Source: Pantoea sp. WMus005 (GTDB lineage: Bacteria > Pseudomonadota > Gammaproteobacteria > Enterobacterales > Enterobacteriaceae). Taken from it: a stretch of DNA of 64,000 nt. Of the stretch, positions 36,244 to 45,850 are shown piece by piece (the first letter of the stretch is position 1; each line of letters opens with the position of its first letter). The notes under the pieces were generated by a model. That model saw only the letters and a list, made by a program, of their open reading frames with translations. It was not told the DNA's origin and made no database searches. A program made the position numbers and the translations under genes. Location: assembly GCF_013415305.1 (NCBI RefSeq), contig NZ_JACBXU010000001.1, positions 1,426,001 through 1,490,000 on the forward strand, read 5' to 3'.

Positions 36244-36740
36244 CACTGTTTTTCCACGCGAAGGCCATTAATCCCTGCCACGATGCGGGCATTCAGCTCG
36301 CTATCGTTACGTTTCCAGAACGCCCAGAATGACGGCGAATCGCCTTCGGGAACCGGCAGTGACAGTCGCCAGACCTTGCCATCCAGCGACTGATATTCCG
36401 CCATGATGCCGATAAAGCGTGCCTCCGGCAGACTCCGGATGCGCAGTGTTTTGCTGCGCTGTCCTGGCGTCAGGAAGAACTGTTGGGTGTTGAGCTGGGC
36501 GCTGCCCAGCACGGTTCCGGACTGGTTTTGCAGGGAGTAAAAGTCCGCCGACATGAACTCCGCATCGGAGCTCAGTAACACCACACGGACCTTCAGCGGC
36601 GCACCGCCATTGAGCTGATTCTGTCCCTGCACGTCCAGGTTGTAGTAAGCCACCGGCGGCGTACTGTTGCTGCTGCAAGCGGCAAGCAGCCACACCAGCA
36701 GCACGATCACCCCACGACGCAGTTGTGTTGTTCTCATCAT
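36243..36740 (-). CDS. tssJ: T6SS outer-membrane lipoprotein TssJ
   Basis: A lipoprotein of about 165 residues with a signal peptide ending in the lipobox LLAAC. It has the TssJ transthyretin-like beta domain (PLKVRVVLLSSDAEFMSADF, then FFLTPGQRSKTLRIR). It anchors the periplasmic part of TssM to the outer membrane. The ATG at 36740 has GGAGG five bases upstream. Confidence 0.93.
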   Translation of the reverse strand: MMRTTQLRRGVIVLLVWLLAACSSNSTPPVAYYNLDVQGQNQLNGGAPLKVRVVLLSSDAEFMSADFYSLQNQSGTVLGSAQLNTQQFFLTPGQRSKTLRIRSLPEARFIGIMAEYQSLDGKVWRLSLPVPEGDSPSFWAFWKRNDSELNARIVAGINGLRVEKQ

Positions 36741-36763
36741 CAAGCCCTCCCTGCTCTGTGCGA

Positions 36764-37360
36764 TTAGTTAATGATCCAGGTTCCGTTACTGCTGTTCTGA
36801 CAGGCGGTGCTGTCACCGTTGACCGCGACGCAGGTTTTCTTCTTGCTGCTGCGCACGCGACGTTTTGGCTGATCGGCTTTAACGGTCTGGTCGTAAAGTT
36901 CGCTTTTCACCACGGCGCGGAACGGCACATAGCCCGTCAGTTGGACGGTTGCCTGCGGCGCGGCAGGCTGAGCAGCATCTTTCACGGCAGCGGTGGCGTT
37001 GTCCGGTTTACCTTCTGCTGCGGCCTGCGCGGGTTCACCCAACGCCAGCCAGTTGTTCTCTACCTGACCAATCACGGTGTAACTTTCGCCGGTTTTCAGG
37101 GTATCCACCACTTTGCCGCCGTAACCTGGCTGGCTCATGACCGAACCGGGATAGAGCGCGCGGTAAGTTTCGTTGACCGGGCTGAACTGCGCGGGCGGTT
37201 TAACGGCATAACGGTGGCTGATCGCCACGCCGTCAACCGTGCTGGTGACCAGCGTGTCATCGGTCATTTTTGGCGGTGTTTTACAACCGGCGACTGAGAA
37301 AACAAACATCAGGCCTAACGCAATACGGAGCTTCACCATTTTTTTCATGTTGTGTTCCAT
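36764..37360 (-). CDS. SH3-like lipoprotein at the head of the T6SS
   Basis: The 198-residue product has a signal peptide with lipobox VAGC near residue 25. A bacterial-SH3-like segment (about 85-115: VVDTLKTGESYTVIGQVENNWLAL) resembles domains that touch cell wall or peptides. A basic patch (PKRRVRSSKKK) and paired cysteines lie near the C-terminus. It is the first gene of the tssJKLM run, 23 bases upstream of tssJ. A role in peptidoglycan passage or complex placement is inferred from domain and position. AGGA lies five bases before the ATG. Confidence 0.7.
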   Translation of the reverse strand: MEHNMKKMVKLRIALGLMFVFSVAGCKTPPKMTDDTLVTSTVDGVAISHRYAVKPPAQFSPVNETYRALYPGSVMSQPGYGGKVVDTLKTGESYTVIGQVENNWLALGEPAQAAAEGKPDNATAAVKDAAQPAAPQATVQLTGYVPFRAVVKSELYDQTVKADQPKRRVRSSKKKTCVAVNGDSTACQNSSNGTWIIN

Positions 37361-38348
37361 TCATATCCTGGAGAGTGGCCAGAGGCCGGTTGTCAGTGTT
37401 GAAAATCGGGAGCAGGTCTTCAAAAAATTTGAGTTAGTGCCATGCTAAAAAACAATTCTTAAACGAACCGCGCTAAACCGTCGCGTGCTGGCATGGCAAA
37501 CGATCAAAAAAGGTTAAGTATAAAAATTTATAAATGGAGACGACTGCGGGAGACGGGAGGAATCTGACCTGGTAATAAACGATCAAAAACCTGATCAATA
37601 TTTTCCCGGCAAATTTAAGAAGGCAGGCAAAACCCAAGCTTTACTTATGCCATCCCTGGTCGAAAAACAGACTTATTGACTCAGATTTAAAATAACAGTG
37701 TTATTCGCTAACGAAATAAAATGGCTTAACACATCTGCCAGACACCTTATTAAAGCGATCCAATTCAATAAGTTACATCAATATAAGATTTCATAGCTAC
37801 CGCACGAGTCAGGTATTCCCTGCCCGCCGGTCTGAAATTACAATCCTTGTGTAAATATAATCTGCGAGTTTACATAAGATTGACAAAATTTCAAAGACCC
37901 ACTTTCACAAGATTTTACTTTAGAAATACTTAACTAATTAAGTTAATCCAAATATGTCACCCTTTTAGGTACTCTGTTAGGACAAATCCCAACAACTTGC
38001 AAAAATATGAAGTATTTTTACACATTGATTAATTTTACAACACCCCTTCATTAAAAATACTCATGTTAAAAGTGGTTCTGATTTTTTGCACTCAGGATGT
38101 GTAAGCGTCAGGCCGCTGGCAGTGATGCATTACCCGCTCACAAAACCAGGAAATAAAAATATACTTATCAATTAGTTAACTCTTTAATGTATGGGATTTC
38201 AGTGAGTGAACGTGGAAGAGAATAGAATGGAGGTAAGCGAAGCGATTATCGGTGAATTGCCCGTTCAGACAGGACTGATTAATTGTTCTTTAGAAAGCGT
38301 GATTACTAATAAGTGTTTTTGTGTCAGAAGGTTACAACAGAGGATCAC
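37361..38348. other. Long intergenic stretch upstream of the T6SS
   Basis: About one kilobase without a supported gene, visibly AT-rich. Its left end must hold the promoter of the minus-strand tss operon. No clear RpoN -12 element, CRISPR, tRNA or insertion-sequence end was found. It could include long leader RNA, small RNA genes or regulator sites. Confidence 0.6.
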
Positions 38349-38374
38349 AAAAAAACCACGCCTGAGCGTGGTTT
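38349..38374 (-). terminator. Intrinsic terminator after the aldehyde dehydrogenase
   Basis: AAACCACGC pairs with GCGTGGTTT around a four-base loop, and on the minus strand it is followed by a continuous T run. It lies 34 bases past the dehydrogenase stop. Confidence 0.9.
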
Positions 38375-38407
38375 GAGCTGGCGCGGCGGGTAAGCGGCTT
38401 GTCAGGA

Positions 38408-39928
38408 TTAGAAAAAGCCCAGGGGCTCAATGCTGTAGCTGACCAGCAGATTCTTGATCTGCTGATAGTGATCCAGCATCATTTTGTGGGTCTCACGGCC
38501 GATGCCCGATTTTTTATAGCCGCCAAATGCGGCATGCGCCGGATAGAGGTGATAGCAGTTCGTCCAGACGCGTCCCGCTTTAATCGCCCTGCCCACGCGA
38601 TAGGCACGGTTGATATCGCGGGTCCAGACGCCTGCACCCAGGCCATAGATAGAATCGTTAGCGATGCTGACCGCTTCCGCCTCATCTTTAAAGGTTGTAA
38701 TGCCAATGACCGGGCCAAAGATCTCTTCCTGGAACACCCGCATGCTGTTGTTGCCTTTCAGCAGGGTTGGCTGGATGTAGTAACCGCTACTGAGTGAGTC
38801 ATCCAGCTTCTCGACGCCACCGCCCACCAGCACTTCAGCACCCTCTTTTCGTGCAACCTCAAGATAAGAGAGAATTTTATCGAATTGCTGTTGCGACGCC
38901 TGAGCGCCGACCATGGTCTCGGTATCCAGCGGATCGCCCCGTTTAATGGTTTTTACCCGCTTCATGACAGCCGCCATGAACGGCTCGTAGATTGACTCCT
39001 GCACCAGTGCACGCGACGGACAGGTACAGATTTCGCCCTGATTCAGGAAGCCCAGCACCACGCCTTCCGCCGCTTTCTCAATAAAGCTCTCTTCCGCCTG
39101 CATGATGTCTTCAAAGAAGATGTTCGGTGATTTGCCGCCCAGCTCAACTGTCGACGGGATCAGGCTTTTCGCTGCCAGCTCCAGAATATGACCTCCGGTG
39201 GCAGTAGAGCCGGTAAAGGCGACTTTGGCGATGCCGGGATGAGAGGCCAGCGCTTCACCGGCCTCTTTACCGAACCCATGCACCACATTCAGCACGCCCG
39301 GCGGGAGCAGATCTTTTATCAGATCGACAAAGAGGGTGATCGACAGCGGCGTCTGTTCAGCCGGTTTCAGCACGACGCAGTTACCCGCGCCCAGCGCCGG
39401 TGCCAGTTTCCAGGACGCCATTAACAGCGGGAAATTCCAGGGGATTATCTGTGCCACCACACCCAGCGGCTCGTGGAAATGGTAGGCGGCCGTGAACTCA
39501 TCAATCTCTGCTGCACTGCCCTCCTGCGCGCGGACACAACCGGCAAAGTAGCGGAAGTGATCGACGGCCAGCGGCAGATCGGCCGCCAGGGTTTCACGCA
39601 CGGGTTTGCCGTTATCCCAGGTTTCATAAACCGCCATGGTCTCCAGATGCTCTTCCAGCCGATCGGCAATTTTCAATAGCAGCAGAGAGCGCTGCTGGGG
39701 TGAGGTCTTGCCCCAGGCATCAGCTGCCGCTGCCGCAGCGGCCACCGCGTTGTCAACATCGGCAGCGTCTGAGCGTGGAAACTCACCGGCGGCAGAACCA
39801 TTCACCGGTGAGGTATTGGTGAAGTAGTTGCCGTTCACCGGCGCGACGAATTCACCATTAATGAAGTTGCCATAATTTTTTTGTAGCGTAATCAGAGAAC
39901 CCTGTTCTCCGGGGGCGGCGTAACGCAT
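38408..39928 (-). CDS. aldB: NAD(P)-dependent aldehyde dehydrogenase (AldB/ExaC type)
   Basis: The product is about 506 residues and collinear with E. coli AldB throughout. It contains [13 protein letters not shown], the cofactor-binding [10 protein letters not shown], the catalytic Glu in [13 protein letters not shown], and the nucleophile Cys in [13 protein letters not shown]. It ends in [13 protein letters not shown]. The expected reaction is oxidation of acetaldehyde and similar small aldehydes. It is monocistronic: its own terminator follows and a divergent gene lies upstream. The ATG at 39928 is preferred because AGGAG is seven bases before it; the ATG at 39934 is only one base from it. 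Confidence 0.93.
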   Translation of the reverse strand: MRYAAPGEQGSLITLQKNYGNFINGEFVAPVNGNYFTNTSPVNGSAAGEFPRSDAADVDNAVAAAAAAADAWGKTSPQQRSLLLLKIADRLEEHLETMAVYETWDNGKPVRETLAADLPLAVDHFRYFAGCVRAQEGSAAEIDEFTAAYHFHEPLGVVAQIIPWNFPLLMASWKLAPALGAGNCVVLKPAEQTPLSITLFVDLIKDLLPPGVLNVVHGFGKEAGEALASHPGIAKVAFTGSTATGGHILELAAKSLIPSTVELGGKSPNIFFEDIMQAEESFIEKAAEGVVLGFLNQGEICTCPSRALVQESIYEPFMAAVMKRVKTIKRGDPLDTETMVGAQASQQQFDKILSYLEVARKEGAEVLVGGGVEKLDDSLSSGYYIQPTLLKGNNSMRVFQEEIFGPVIGITTFKDEAEAVSIANDSIYGLGAGVWTRDINRAYRVGRAIKAGRVWTNCYHLYPAHAAFGGYKKSGIGRETHKMMLDHYQQIKNLLVSYSIEPLGFF

Positions 39929-40161
39929 GGTCATTCTCCTGACAGGTGACTAATGCAACAATGATGAAACTTATTATTAACATGAAGGATCATTGAGAGC
40001 CTGTCAGGTCTGTTAACCAGAAACTGTGACCGCCCCGAAGGAATAGGCGTTTCCGCTGCGCTTATAGAAAATTCCGACTTTTACCTAAAAGACTGGTCAG
40101 GGAGAAACTTGTGCGGCACAAAGGGTGTCAACGTGAGGATGAATTCATTCTGGAGATGAGC

Positions 40162-40725
40162 ATGCTGGCTTCAGCTATTACCCTGATGCGCGCTAAAGCC
40201 AATTTCGTGCATCAGTTTATCCGCAACCCTCGCAAGATGGGCAGCATTACACCCTCGTCAGAGGCACTGTGCCGCGCCATGATTGCGTCGGTGGAATGGC
40301 CTGAAACGTTACGAATTGCCGAACTCGGCGCAGGTGATGGGGTGCTGACACGGCAGATACTGGCGCAGATGGCACCCGACGCAACGCTGGATGCCTTTGA
40401 GATCAGCAGCACGCTGGCAGACAAGCTCAACGCGCTGGACGATCCACGCATGACCGTGCGCACCTGCTCTGCGGAGTACCTGAGTGGGAAGTATGACGTC
40501 ATCTTCTCTGGCCTGCCGTTGCTGTCATTACCCCCTGAATTGCGAGAGGCAATCCTGCGTGCGGTCTATAACGCCCTCGGCCCGAATGGCGTGTTTGTGC
40601 AGTTTCAGTACACCTCGCTGACCCAGCCTGATCTGTCGCGCTACTTCACCTGGGAACGCCAGCGGGTGCTGAAAAACGTGCCACCCGCCTGGGTCTATCG
40701 CTGCACACGTCACTACGCGCCCTGA
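40162..40725 (+). CDS. SAM-dependent methyltransferase (PmtA-like)
   Basis: The product is about 187 residues with the class I SAM site AELGAGDGVLT and a PKMGSITPSS segment typical of phospholipid N-methyltransferase-like proteins (rRNA adenine dimethylase superfamily). The substrate cannot be read from sequence; phosphatidylethanolamine is only a family-based guess. The ATG at 40162 has GGAG six bases upstream. A GTG at 40111 with AGGGAG is an equally possible start that adds 17 residues. The 3' end overlaps the convergent amidotransferase gene by 13 bases. Confidence 0.78.
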   Translation: MLASAITLMRAKANFVHQFIRNPRKMGSITPSSEALCRAMIASVEWPETLRIAELGAGDGVLTRQILAQMAPDATLDAFEISSTLADKLNALDDPRMTVRTCSAEYLSGKYDVIFSGLPLLSLPPELREAILRAVYNALGPNGVFVQFQYTSLTQPDLSRYFTWERQRVLKNVPPAWVYRCTRHYAP

Positions 40726-41438
40726 GCACGCCCGACTAACGGGCGCGTCTGTTGCCAGAACGTCGCCAGCAACTCACGCGCCCAGTCTTTCCCTTCTATC
40801 TCGTTGGCCCCTTCCTCTGTGCAGCCCTGCGGCGTACAGACGGTCATGATGTGCCGTGTAAATTCAGGATGAAACTGCACGGAGAGTGCCTGCGGCGTAT
40901 AGCGTACAATCTGACAGCCATCGCGTGCAGAAGCAGCCAGTACCTGTGCCTGCGGCGGCGCACTGATCACCGACTGGCGATGTGACAGCCAGACGCTAAA
41001 ATCCTGTGGCAATTTCTGCAGCAGGGGATCGCGCTGCGCCTGGTCTGAACAGCGTATCGGTAACAGACCACGCTCCCAGCCATTGGGGTTATCGGCCACT
41101 TCCCCGCCCAGCGCATAGGCCATCAGCTGATGACCATAGCAGACACCCAGCAGCGGCAGATCAGTATCAATCGCTGCCCGAATCCATGCGGCGCTGCGTT
41201 CGCTCCACTCAGCGTGATCGGTGGCCATCGCCCAGGAACCGCTGAGGATCGCTCCTGAAATCTGATCGAAATCGGGTAATGCCTCGCCCAGATGGGGCCG
41301 GACAATCAGATACTCATCAGGTTGCAGGTTTAACGCGTCAATGAACCAGCGCGGCTGTTCACCAATCTCTGAGACGACGTTTGCGGGTGGGACTTCAAGC
41401 TGAATCAACGCAAGGGGTAAAGCGGACGTCTGGGTCAT
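40713..41438 (-). CDS. Class I glutamine amidotransferase-like protein
   Basis: The 241-residue protein has the nucleophile elbow GVCYGHQ (Cys near residue 100) and the His-Glu pair in SVQFHPEF, the full triad of triad-type amidotransferases. It is a stand-alone domain of the GMP-synthase-like hydrolase type with no synthetase partner nearby. Many such proteins hydrolyse gamma-glutamyl compounds. Its substrate is unknown. Confidence 0.88.
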   Translation of the reverse strand: MTQTSALPLALIQLEVPPANVVSEIGEQPRWFIDALNLQPDEYLIVRPHLGEALPDFDQISGAILSGSWAMATDHAEWSERSAAWIRAAIDTDLPLLGVCYGHQLMAYALGGEVADNPNGWERGLLPIRCSDQAQRDPLLQKLPQDFSVWLSHRQSVISAPPQAQVLAASARDGCQIVRYTPQALSVQFHPEFTRHIMTVCTPQGCTEEGANEIEGKDWARELLATFWQQTRPLVGRAQGA

Positions 41439-41610
41439 ACCGAATCGGTTCCTTTAAGAAGTCGTTTCAAATCAGTCTGCCAGCATCGTGCGCGAAAGTC
41501 TCATCGGGCTGCGCCGTAATGGCAGAAAATTTGTCGCTGCGATTGGCTGGAATGCCGCAGTTCGTGCCATCATTAGCGGGCTAAGCAAAAATCATCGAAA
41601 GGATATTATC

Positions 41611-42495
41611 GTGGCTGTGCGGCATTTTTTTCTGATTCTGATGGTGGTTTCCATCTGGGCGTTCAACAACGTGGCGGTGAAATGGGGCCTGCTGGAGCTG
41701 CCGCCCCTGTTTCTGACGTTTATGCGTTTTGTGATCGTGGCTATCGTGCTGGTGCCGTTTTGCCGGATTAACCGTCAACAGCTGCCCTGGCTGCTACTGC
41801 TGGCGTTTACATTCGGCTTTATGCACTTCTCGCTGCTGTTTGTCGGCCTGCGCTACACCGATGCCGGCACCGGTGCCATTGTCGTGCAGCTGGGAACGCC
41901 GATTGCCATGCTGCTGGCGATGGTGGTGCTGAAAGAGAAGCTGAAGCTGGTGCAGCTGGTGGGCATTATGATCTCGCTGAGCGGCGTGGTGGTGCTTTCT
42001 GGCAGCCCGACGATTCCGTCATGGTGGGTGCTCTGCCTGCTGCTGTGCAGCGCCACCGGATGGGCCGTCAGTAACCTGATTGTGAAGAAGTCGCCGCCGA
42101 TTAAGCCGCTGACCATGACCGGATGGATTGCGTTTCTGGCGATTCCGATCACAGGCGCGTCCAGCTTTGTGATGGAGTCGAACCAGCTCTATGCCCTGCA
42201 GCATGCGGGCTGGCACGGCTGGTTTGCGATTCTCTACAGCGCCATCGCCTCGTCGATTGTGGCTTATACACTGTGGTACATGCTGCTGAAGAAATATAAC
42301 GTCAACCTGATCATGCCCTACTCGCTGCTGACGCCGGTTTTATCGGTGCTGATGGGGATTGTGGTGCTGGGTGACAGCCTCAACAGCTTCAAGATTATCG
42401 GGGCATCCCTGGTGATCCTCGGCACGGCTATCGCGGTGATCAACCTGCGTAACCTGCGGATGCATGCCCGTTTCCCGCGCCTGCGGCGGCGTTAA
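41611..42495 (+). CDS. EamA/DMT-family membrane exporter
   Basis: The product is about 294 residues with ten hydrophobic segments in two EamA repeats. The first begins WAFNNVAVKWGLLELPPLFLTFMRF; quoted motifs are WAFNNVAVKWG and PPLFLTFMRF. The second ends MGIVVLGDSLNSFKIIGASLVI. Relatives such as E. coli EamA export amino-acid metabolites. The start is a GTG at 41611 with AAGGA seven bases upstream. The longer frame adds residues unlike the family. It is divergent from the amidotransferase gene. Confidence 0.87.
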   Translation: MAVRHFFLILMVVSIWAFNNVAVKWGLLELPPLFLTFMRFVIVAIVLVPFCRINRQQLPWLLLLAFTFGFMHFSLLFVGLRYTDAGTGAIVVQLGTPIAMLLAMVVLKEKLKLVQLVGIMISLSGVVVLSGSPTIPSWWVLCLLLCSATGWAVSNLIVKKSPPIKPLTMTGWIAFLAIPITGASSFVMESNQLYALQHAGWHGWFAILYSAIASSIVAYTLWYMLLKKYNVNLIMPYSLLTPVLSVLMGIVVLGDSLNSFKIIGASLVILGTAIAVINLRNLRMHARFPRLRRR

Positions 42496-42541
42496 TTCTG
42501 CGTGCTATGCTTGAGAAATGACCTTTTTCAGGGAGCACAAC

Positions 42542-43921
42542 ATGGACTCAAAGCTTGCCGCCTCTTTGTGGCAGCAGATGCAGCAGGGATTGCGGGGGCG
42601 CGATGACGCCTTGCCTCTTCCCACCTTCGTTGATCGTGCCACCTTTTCTTCTGCTTTTGCCGTCAGTGAACTGGCGGCCACCAGCCTCGGTCTGGCGACG
42701 CAGGCTGCCGCTGCACTCATTGCCACATCCCGACCTGAATGTCCCTCTCACCCCATCATCGTCAATGTGCGTCTGGCATCGCGCTGGTTTCAGCAAAGCT
42801 TTCACCCGCTGAACCGCGCGGCGCCCGCGATGTGGGATGCGTTTGCCGGTGACTATCGCAGTCGCGATGGCTGGATCCGTCTGCACACCAATGCTGCGCA
42901 TCACCGGCTGGCGATGGAGCAGGTGCTGGGTGCGCACGCCGACCGCGCGGCGCTGGCGCAGCAGGTGCAGCAATGGCAGGCCAGCGAACTGGAGCAGGCG
43001 ATTATTGATGCCGGTGGCTGCGCCGCAGAAATGCGCAGCACCGCCGCCTGGCAGCAGCATCCACAGGGTCAGGCCCTGCAGCGCGAACCCCTGTTCAGCT
43101 GGCAGACTACACAGCCCTTAGCTGCGCCAGACTGGCCGCTGGCCGAGGCGCGTCCGTTAATGGGTATAAAAGTGCTGGATCTGACGCGGATTATTGCCGG
43201 GCCGGTCGCCACACGATTTCTTGCCAGCCTGGGGGCCAGCGTGCTTCGCATTGATCCTCCCGGATGGCAGGAACCGACGCTGGATGAAGAGATGAGCTGC
43301 GGCAAGCGCCGTGCGGTGCTTGACCTGACCCGGACTGCCGATCGCGAGCAGTTTATCCACCTGCTGCGCGAAGCTGACGTGCTGGTGCACGGCTATCGGG
43401 CAGATGCGCTGGAACGGCTTGGGTTTGACGCAGAGACCCTTCAGGCACTCTCACCTGGCCTGGTCGATGCTGGTCTGAATGCCTGGGGCTGGCAGGGACC
43501 GTGGCGCAACCGTCGGGGATTCGACAGTCTGGTGCAGATGGGATGCGGGATTGCTGAGCGGGGCATGCAGTGGCAGCAGAGCGATAAGCCGGTTCCGCTG
43601 CCGGTCCAGGCGCTGGATCATGCCAGCGGCTATCTGCTGGCGGCGGCGGTACTCGAGGGATTGCGGCGACGCGTTACTGAGGGCCACGGTTGCCAGGTCC
43701 GGCTGTCGCTGGCACGTACCGCGTGGCTGTTGCAGCAGCACCTCACGGGCCAGCTCGCGGGTTCGGGCATTGTGCCGCAGGTTAAAGATAACCAGCCCTG
43801 CTACGAGTTAACGCCGTGGGGATTTGGGGTAAGGCTCAAGGCGGCGTCCTGGCTGCCCGGCACTCCGCAAATTTTTGCGACGCCAGGCTTTACGCCGGGT
43901 ACACACCCGGCGACATGGTAA
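42542..43921 (+). CDS. CaiB/BaiF family III CoA-transferase
   Basis: The product is about 459 residues. Residues about 205-440 carry the family III CoA-transferase fold, starting IKVLDLTRIIAGPVATRFLASLGA and continuing with the adenine-nucleotide part RAVLDL and the VHGYRADALERLG segment. The N-terminal 200 residues form a second, more divergent copy of the fold. A DHASGYLLAAA motif near residue 365 is typical. The CoA donor and acceptor are unknown. The ATG at 42542 has AGGGAG six bases upstream. It ends next to the convergent ycdY. Confidence 0.83.
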   Translation: MDSKLAASLWQQMQQGLRGRDDALPLPTFVDRATFSSAFAVSELAATSLGLATQAAAALIATSRPECPSHPIIVNVRLASRWFQQSFHPLNRAAPAMWDAFAGDYRSRDGWIRLHTNAAHHRLAMEQVLGAHADRAALAQQVQQWQASELEQAIIDAGGCAAEMRSTAAWQQHPQGQALQREPLFSWQTTQPLAAPDWPLAEARPLMGIKVLDLTRIIAGPVATRFLASLGASVLRIDPPGWQEPTLDEEMSCGKRRAVLDLTRTADREQFIHLLREADVLVHGYRADALERLGFDAETLQALSPGLVDAGLNAWGWQGPWRNRRGFDSLVQMGCGIAERGMQWQQSDKPVPLPVQALDHASGYLLAAAVLEGLRRRVTEGHGCQVRLSLARTAWLLQQHLTGQLAGSGIVPQVKDNQPCYELTPWGFGVRLKAASWLPGTPQIFATPGFTPGTHPATW

Positions 43922-43922
43922 A

Positions 43923-44489
43923 TCAGGCTTCGGGCGTTTCTTCGCTGCTGTCCAGCAGTTCGTTGTACATCGCCTGAATGGCTTCACGGCTCAGCATCGC
44001 CAGGGTGCGATAAAACGCGGTGGTCGCATGCGCTTCCACTTTGCCCAGGAACGTTCCGCACCACGGTAGCAGGTACTCTTCAAACAGCGCCATCTGCGCT
44101 GCGCTCTCATCTTCCGCAGACTGATCTTCCAGCCATGATGCGGCCAGCAGCAGCACACCAAAATGGTCAGCAGGCGCATCGCTCAGCGGCATGCCACGCG
44201 ACGTTAAGAAGGCACGCACTTCAGCTTCAGTTTTTCCTTCCGGCCACTGTGAAGCGTAAGGCGGCACATTACAATCGCTGCCAACAAACAGCGCGTTGTA
44301 ATCGGCGGCCAGCGCCTGCGGGTCGCTGTTCTGCTGCAGACGCGTCAGCAGTTCATCCTGTTCCAGCGGCCACTGCGATTGCAGTTTACCTTCACGCAGC
44401 AGCGTGAAAAGCGGCACCAGCAGCGGGTCCTGCGGCTGACGATTAAACAGTGAGCCGATTACGCGGCACAGAATGGAAAACTCATTCAT
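43923..44489 (-). CDS. ycdY: TorD/DmsD-family chaperone YcdY
   Basis: The 188-residue protein matches E. coli YcdY along its length: MNEFSILCRVIGSL, PQDPLLVPLFTLLREGKL, NALFVGSDCNVPPY, EAEVRAFLTSRGMPL, GKVEAHATTAFYRTLA. YcdY is a redox-enzyme-maturation-type chaperone that activates the phosphatase YcdX by helping zinc loading. In E. coli ycdY follows ycdX directly. Here 1.4 kb separates them, because a nuclease-bearing segment was inserted into the end of ycdX. AAGGA upstream of the ATG is the remnant of the original intergenic space. Confidence 0.95.
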   Translation of the reverse strand: MNEFSILCRVIGSLFNRQPQDPLLVPLFTLLREGKLQSQWPLEQDELLTRLQQNSDPQALAADYNALFVGSDCNVPPYASQWPEGKTEAEVRAFLTSRGMPLSDAPADHFGVLLLAASWLEDQSAEDESAAQMALFEEYLLPWCGTFLGKVEAHATTAFYRTLAMLSREAIQAMYNELLDSSEETPEA

Positions 44490-44517
44490 GAGTCAGATTT
44501 CCTTGAGGCAAAATAAA

Positions 44518-44706
44518 TTAAAAGTCAGCCAGTTCAGCAATATGTTTGCCGCTACGCATTTCCAGAAAGTCGAGCAGGCGACGCGGCGTGACATTTAACA
44601 CCCGATCCTCGGGAAAATCCACCTCGCGGGCAATCCGCAGGCAGTGATCGAAATGGCCGAGCGTAAATGCCGTGTGGGAATCGGAACCAAACGCCAGTCG
44701 TCCTCC
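44518..44706 (-). pseudogene. ycdX: Displaced 3' end of ycdX
   Basis: This is the last 63 codons of ycdX, in frame and ending IAELADF and TAA. No start or 5' part is present, and the fragment breaks abruptly at 44706. It sits 28 bases upstream of ycdY, where the native ycdX end should be. Its ending (ELADF) is nearer to E. coli YcdX (EFADL) than the intact copy's ELATF. I therefore read this fragment as the original chromosomal end and the intact gene's end as newly supplied. Confidence 0.9.
44527..44706. repeat. 180-bp direct duplication, left copy
   Basis: It matches 45913-46092 with three differences in 180 bases at a constant offset of 1,386. All three differences are synonymous in ycdX. 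Similarity ends sharply on both sides, which marks the ends of the inserted unit. Confidence 0.95.
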
Positions 44707-45114
44707 TGCCTAAGTCGTTTACTGCAGCCGCGATTATTAGGATATCAACCGGAAATTTGCGTTGTTAAGAAACCCTAATTTTTCCGTACGTTAGGTGTTG
44801 GGATCGGCATATTAATTTGACATCGATTGAGGCATAATTCTTCTTATACACCACTTTTGATGAGATTAACGCTACAATGCTGTGTCCTTCTAATAGATCA
44901 AGATTTATCATAATGGCTATCTTTTATTCATTATCGAAAATAATATGAAAATATTAAAACGACAAACCGTATACTTAATGCGTAATATTAATTGGGGCAT
45001 TACTTTGCCATCATTTAAATCCTTCTGCCTCTCACTCATTAAGTATGTGAAGTCATTTTTCTATTAAAGTATTCTGATTTCCTTCCGATAATAAACACTA
45101 AACACACATTAGTT

Positions 45115-45684
45115 ATGGAAAGGACTATGACTCTCAATTCAGATTTTAATACAGTAAAAGAAATCATGGAAGGATTTTTACTGGATGACAGCATTCGTAA
45201 AAAACTTTTATCCATATGTCGAACTAAAAGAAATGATTGGGAAAAATGGTTTCAGTTAGAGTTAGAATTTTACATTTCATCGTTAAAAAATTTTACAGTC
45301 GATCGTGAAGTGAAAGCTATCCCTGATAATAGGAAAATGAAAGAACGATTGAATATGTTTGTCGACTTTGCTATACGAAAGAAGCACACAAAGAAAAATT
45401 CTTTTATTTTCATAGAGATTAAATGCTCCACCAACCCACAGGCATTGATTAATGGGTTCAACAAAGACATCAAAAAAATAAACTCCATTAAAAGCTGCAA
45501 TTATGACACCAGATCGTTCTGGTGTGTTGGCTTTCATAAAAACTGTACGCAAAAAAGCATTGAAAAAATGGTTGAGTACGCCGAAAGTTGGAAGGGTCAT
45601 CATGAAGTAATAAGACTTTGCGATTGCTTAGAGGGACTAGATTGTCAATGTAAAGACAATAAAATTGGCTTTGCCATATTATAG
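45115..45684 (+). CDS. PD-(D/E)XK-like nuclease in the ycdX insertion
   Basis: The 189-residue protein has a candidate PD-(D/E)XK active site. Asp84 (FVDFAI) is followed by Glu101-x-Lys103 in a hydrophobic strand (FIFIEIKC), with an upstream helix carrying Glu49/Glu51 (WFQLELEFYI). The spacing fits restriction- and Holliday-junction-type nucleases. The C-terminus has several cysteines (CDCLEG, CQCK) that might bind metal. It is strongly AT-rich compared with its neighbours. It stands alone, without a methyltransferase or helicase. It might promote the spread of the insertion, act in defence, or both. The start is uncertain: ATGs at 45115 and 45127 both have poor ribosome binding sites. Confidence 0.65.
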   Translation: MERTMTLNSDFNTVKEIMEGFLLDDSIRKKLLSICRTKRNDWEKWFQLELEFYISSLKNFTVDREVKAIPDNRKMKERLNMFVDFAIRKKHTKKNSFIFIEIKCSTNPQALINGFNKDIKKINSIKSCNYDTRSFWCVGFHKNCTQKSIEKMVEYAESWKGHHEVIRLCDCLEGLDCQCKDNKIGFAIL

Positions 45685-45821
45685 CTTGTAATAAAAAACC
45701 TCTTAAACAGTTACATTGCCTTCAGATTTACTATAAAAGCTAAAGTAATACTTTATTGTACATTATCTTTACTAATAGAACACCACCACTTTTTCCCCAC
45801 AAGTTCTAAAATAGCTTAAAC

Positions 45822-45850
45822 TTGCAGAGTTCTTGATCTGAACTCTGCAA
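45822..45850. terminator. Perfect 11-bp hairpin near right end of insertion
   Basis: TTGCAGAGTTC pairs with GAACTCTGCAA around a seven-base loop, about 140 bases after the nuclease stop and 60 bases before the right ycdX copy. There is no T-run on either strand. It could be a transcript end that insulates ycdX from the insert, or a recognition structure at the element end. Confidence 0.5.

Noticed and set aside
37438-37443. TGGCAC on the minus strand as an RpoN -24 element for the T6SS promoter
   Set aside because: No GC dinucleotide is found at the -12 position, so the required pair is incomplete.
45283-45603. Minus-strand ORF inside the ycdX insertion
   Set aside because: It overlaps the nuclease-like ORF fully. 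The sense frame has the E-x-K motif and better amino-acid composition.
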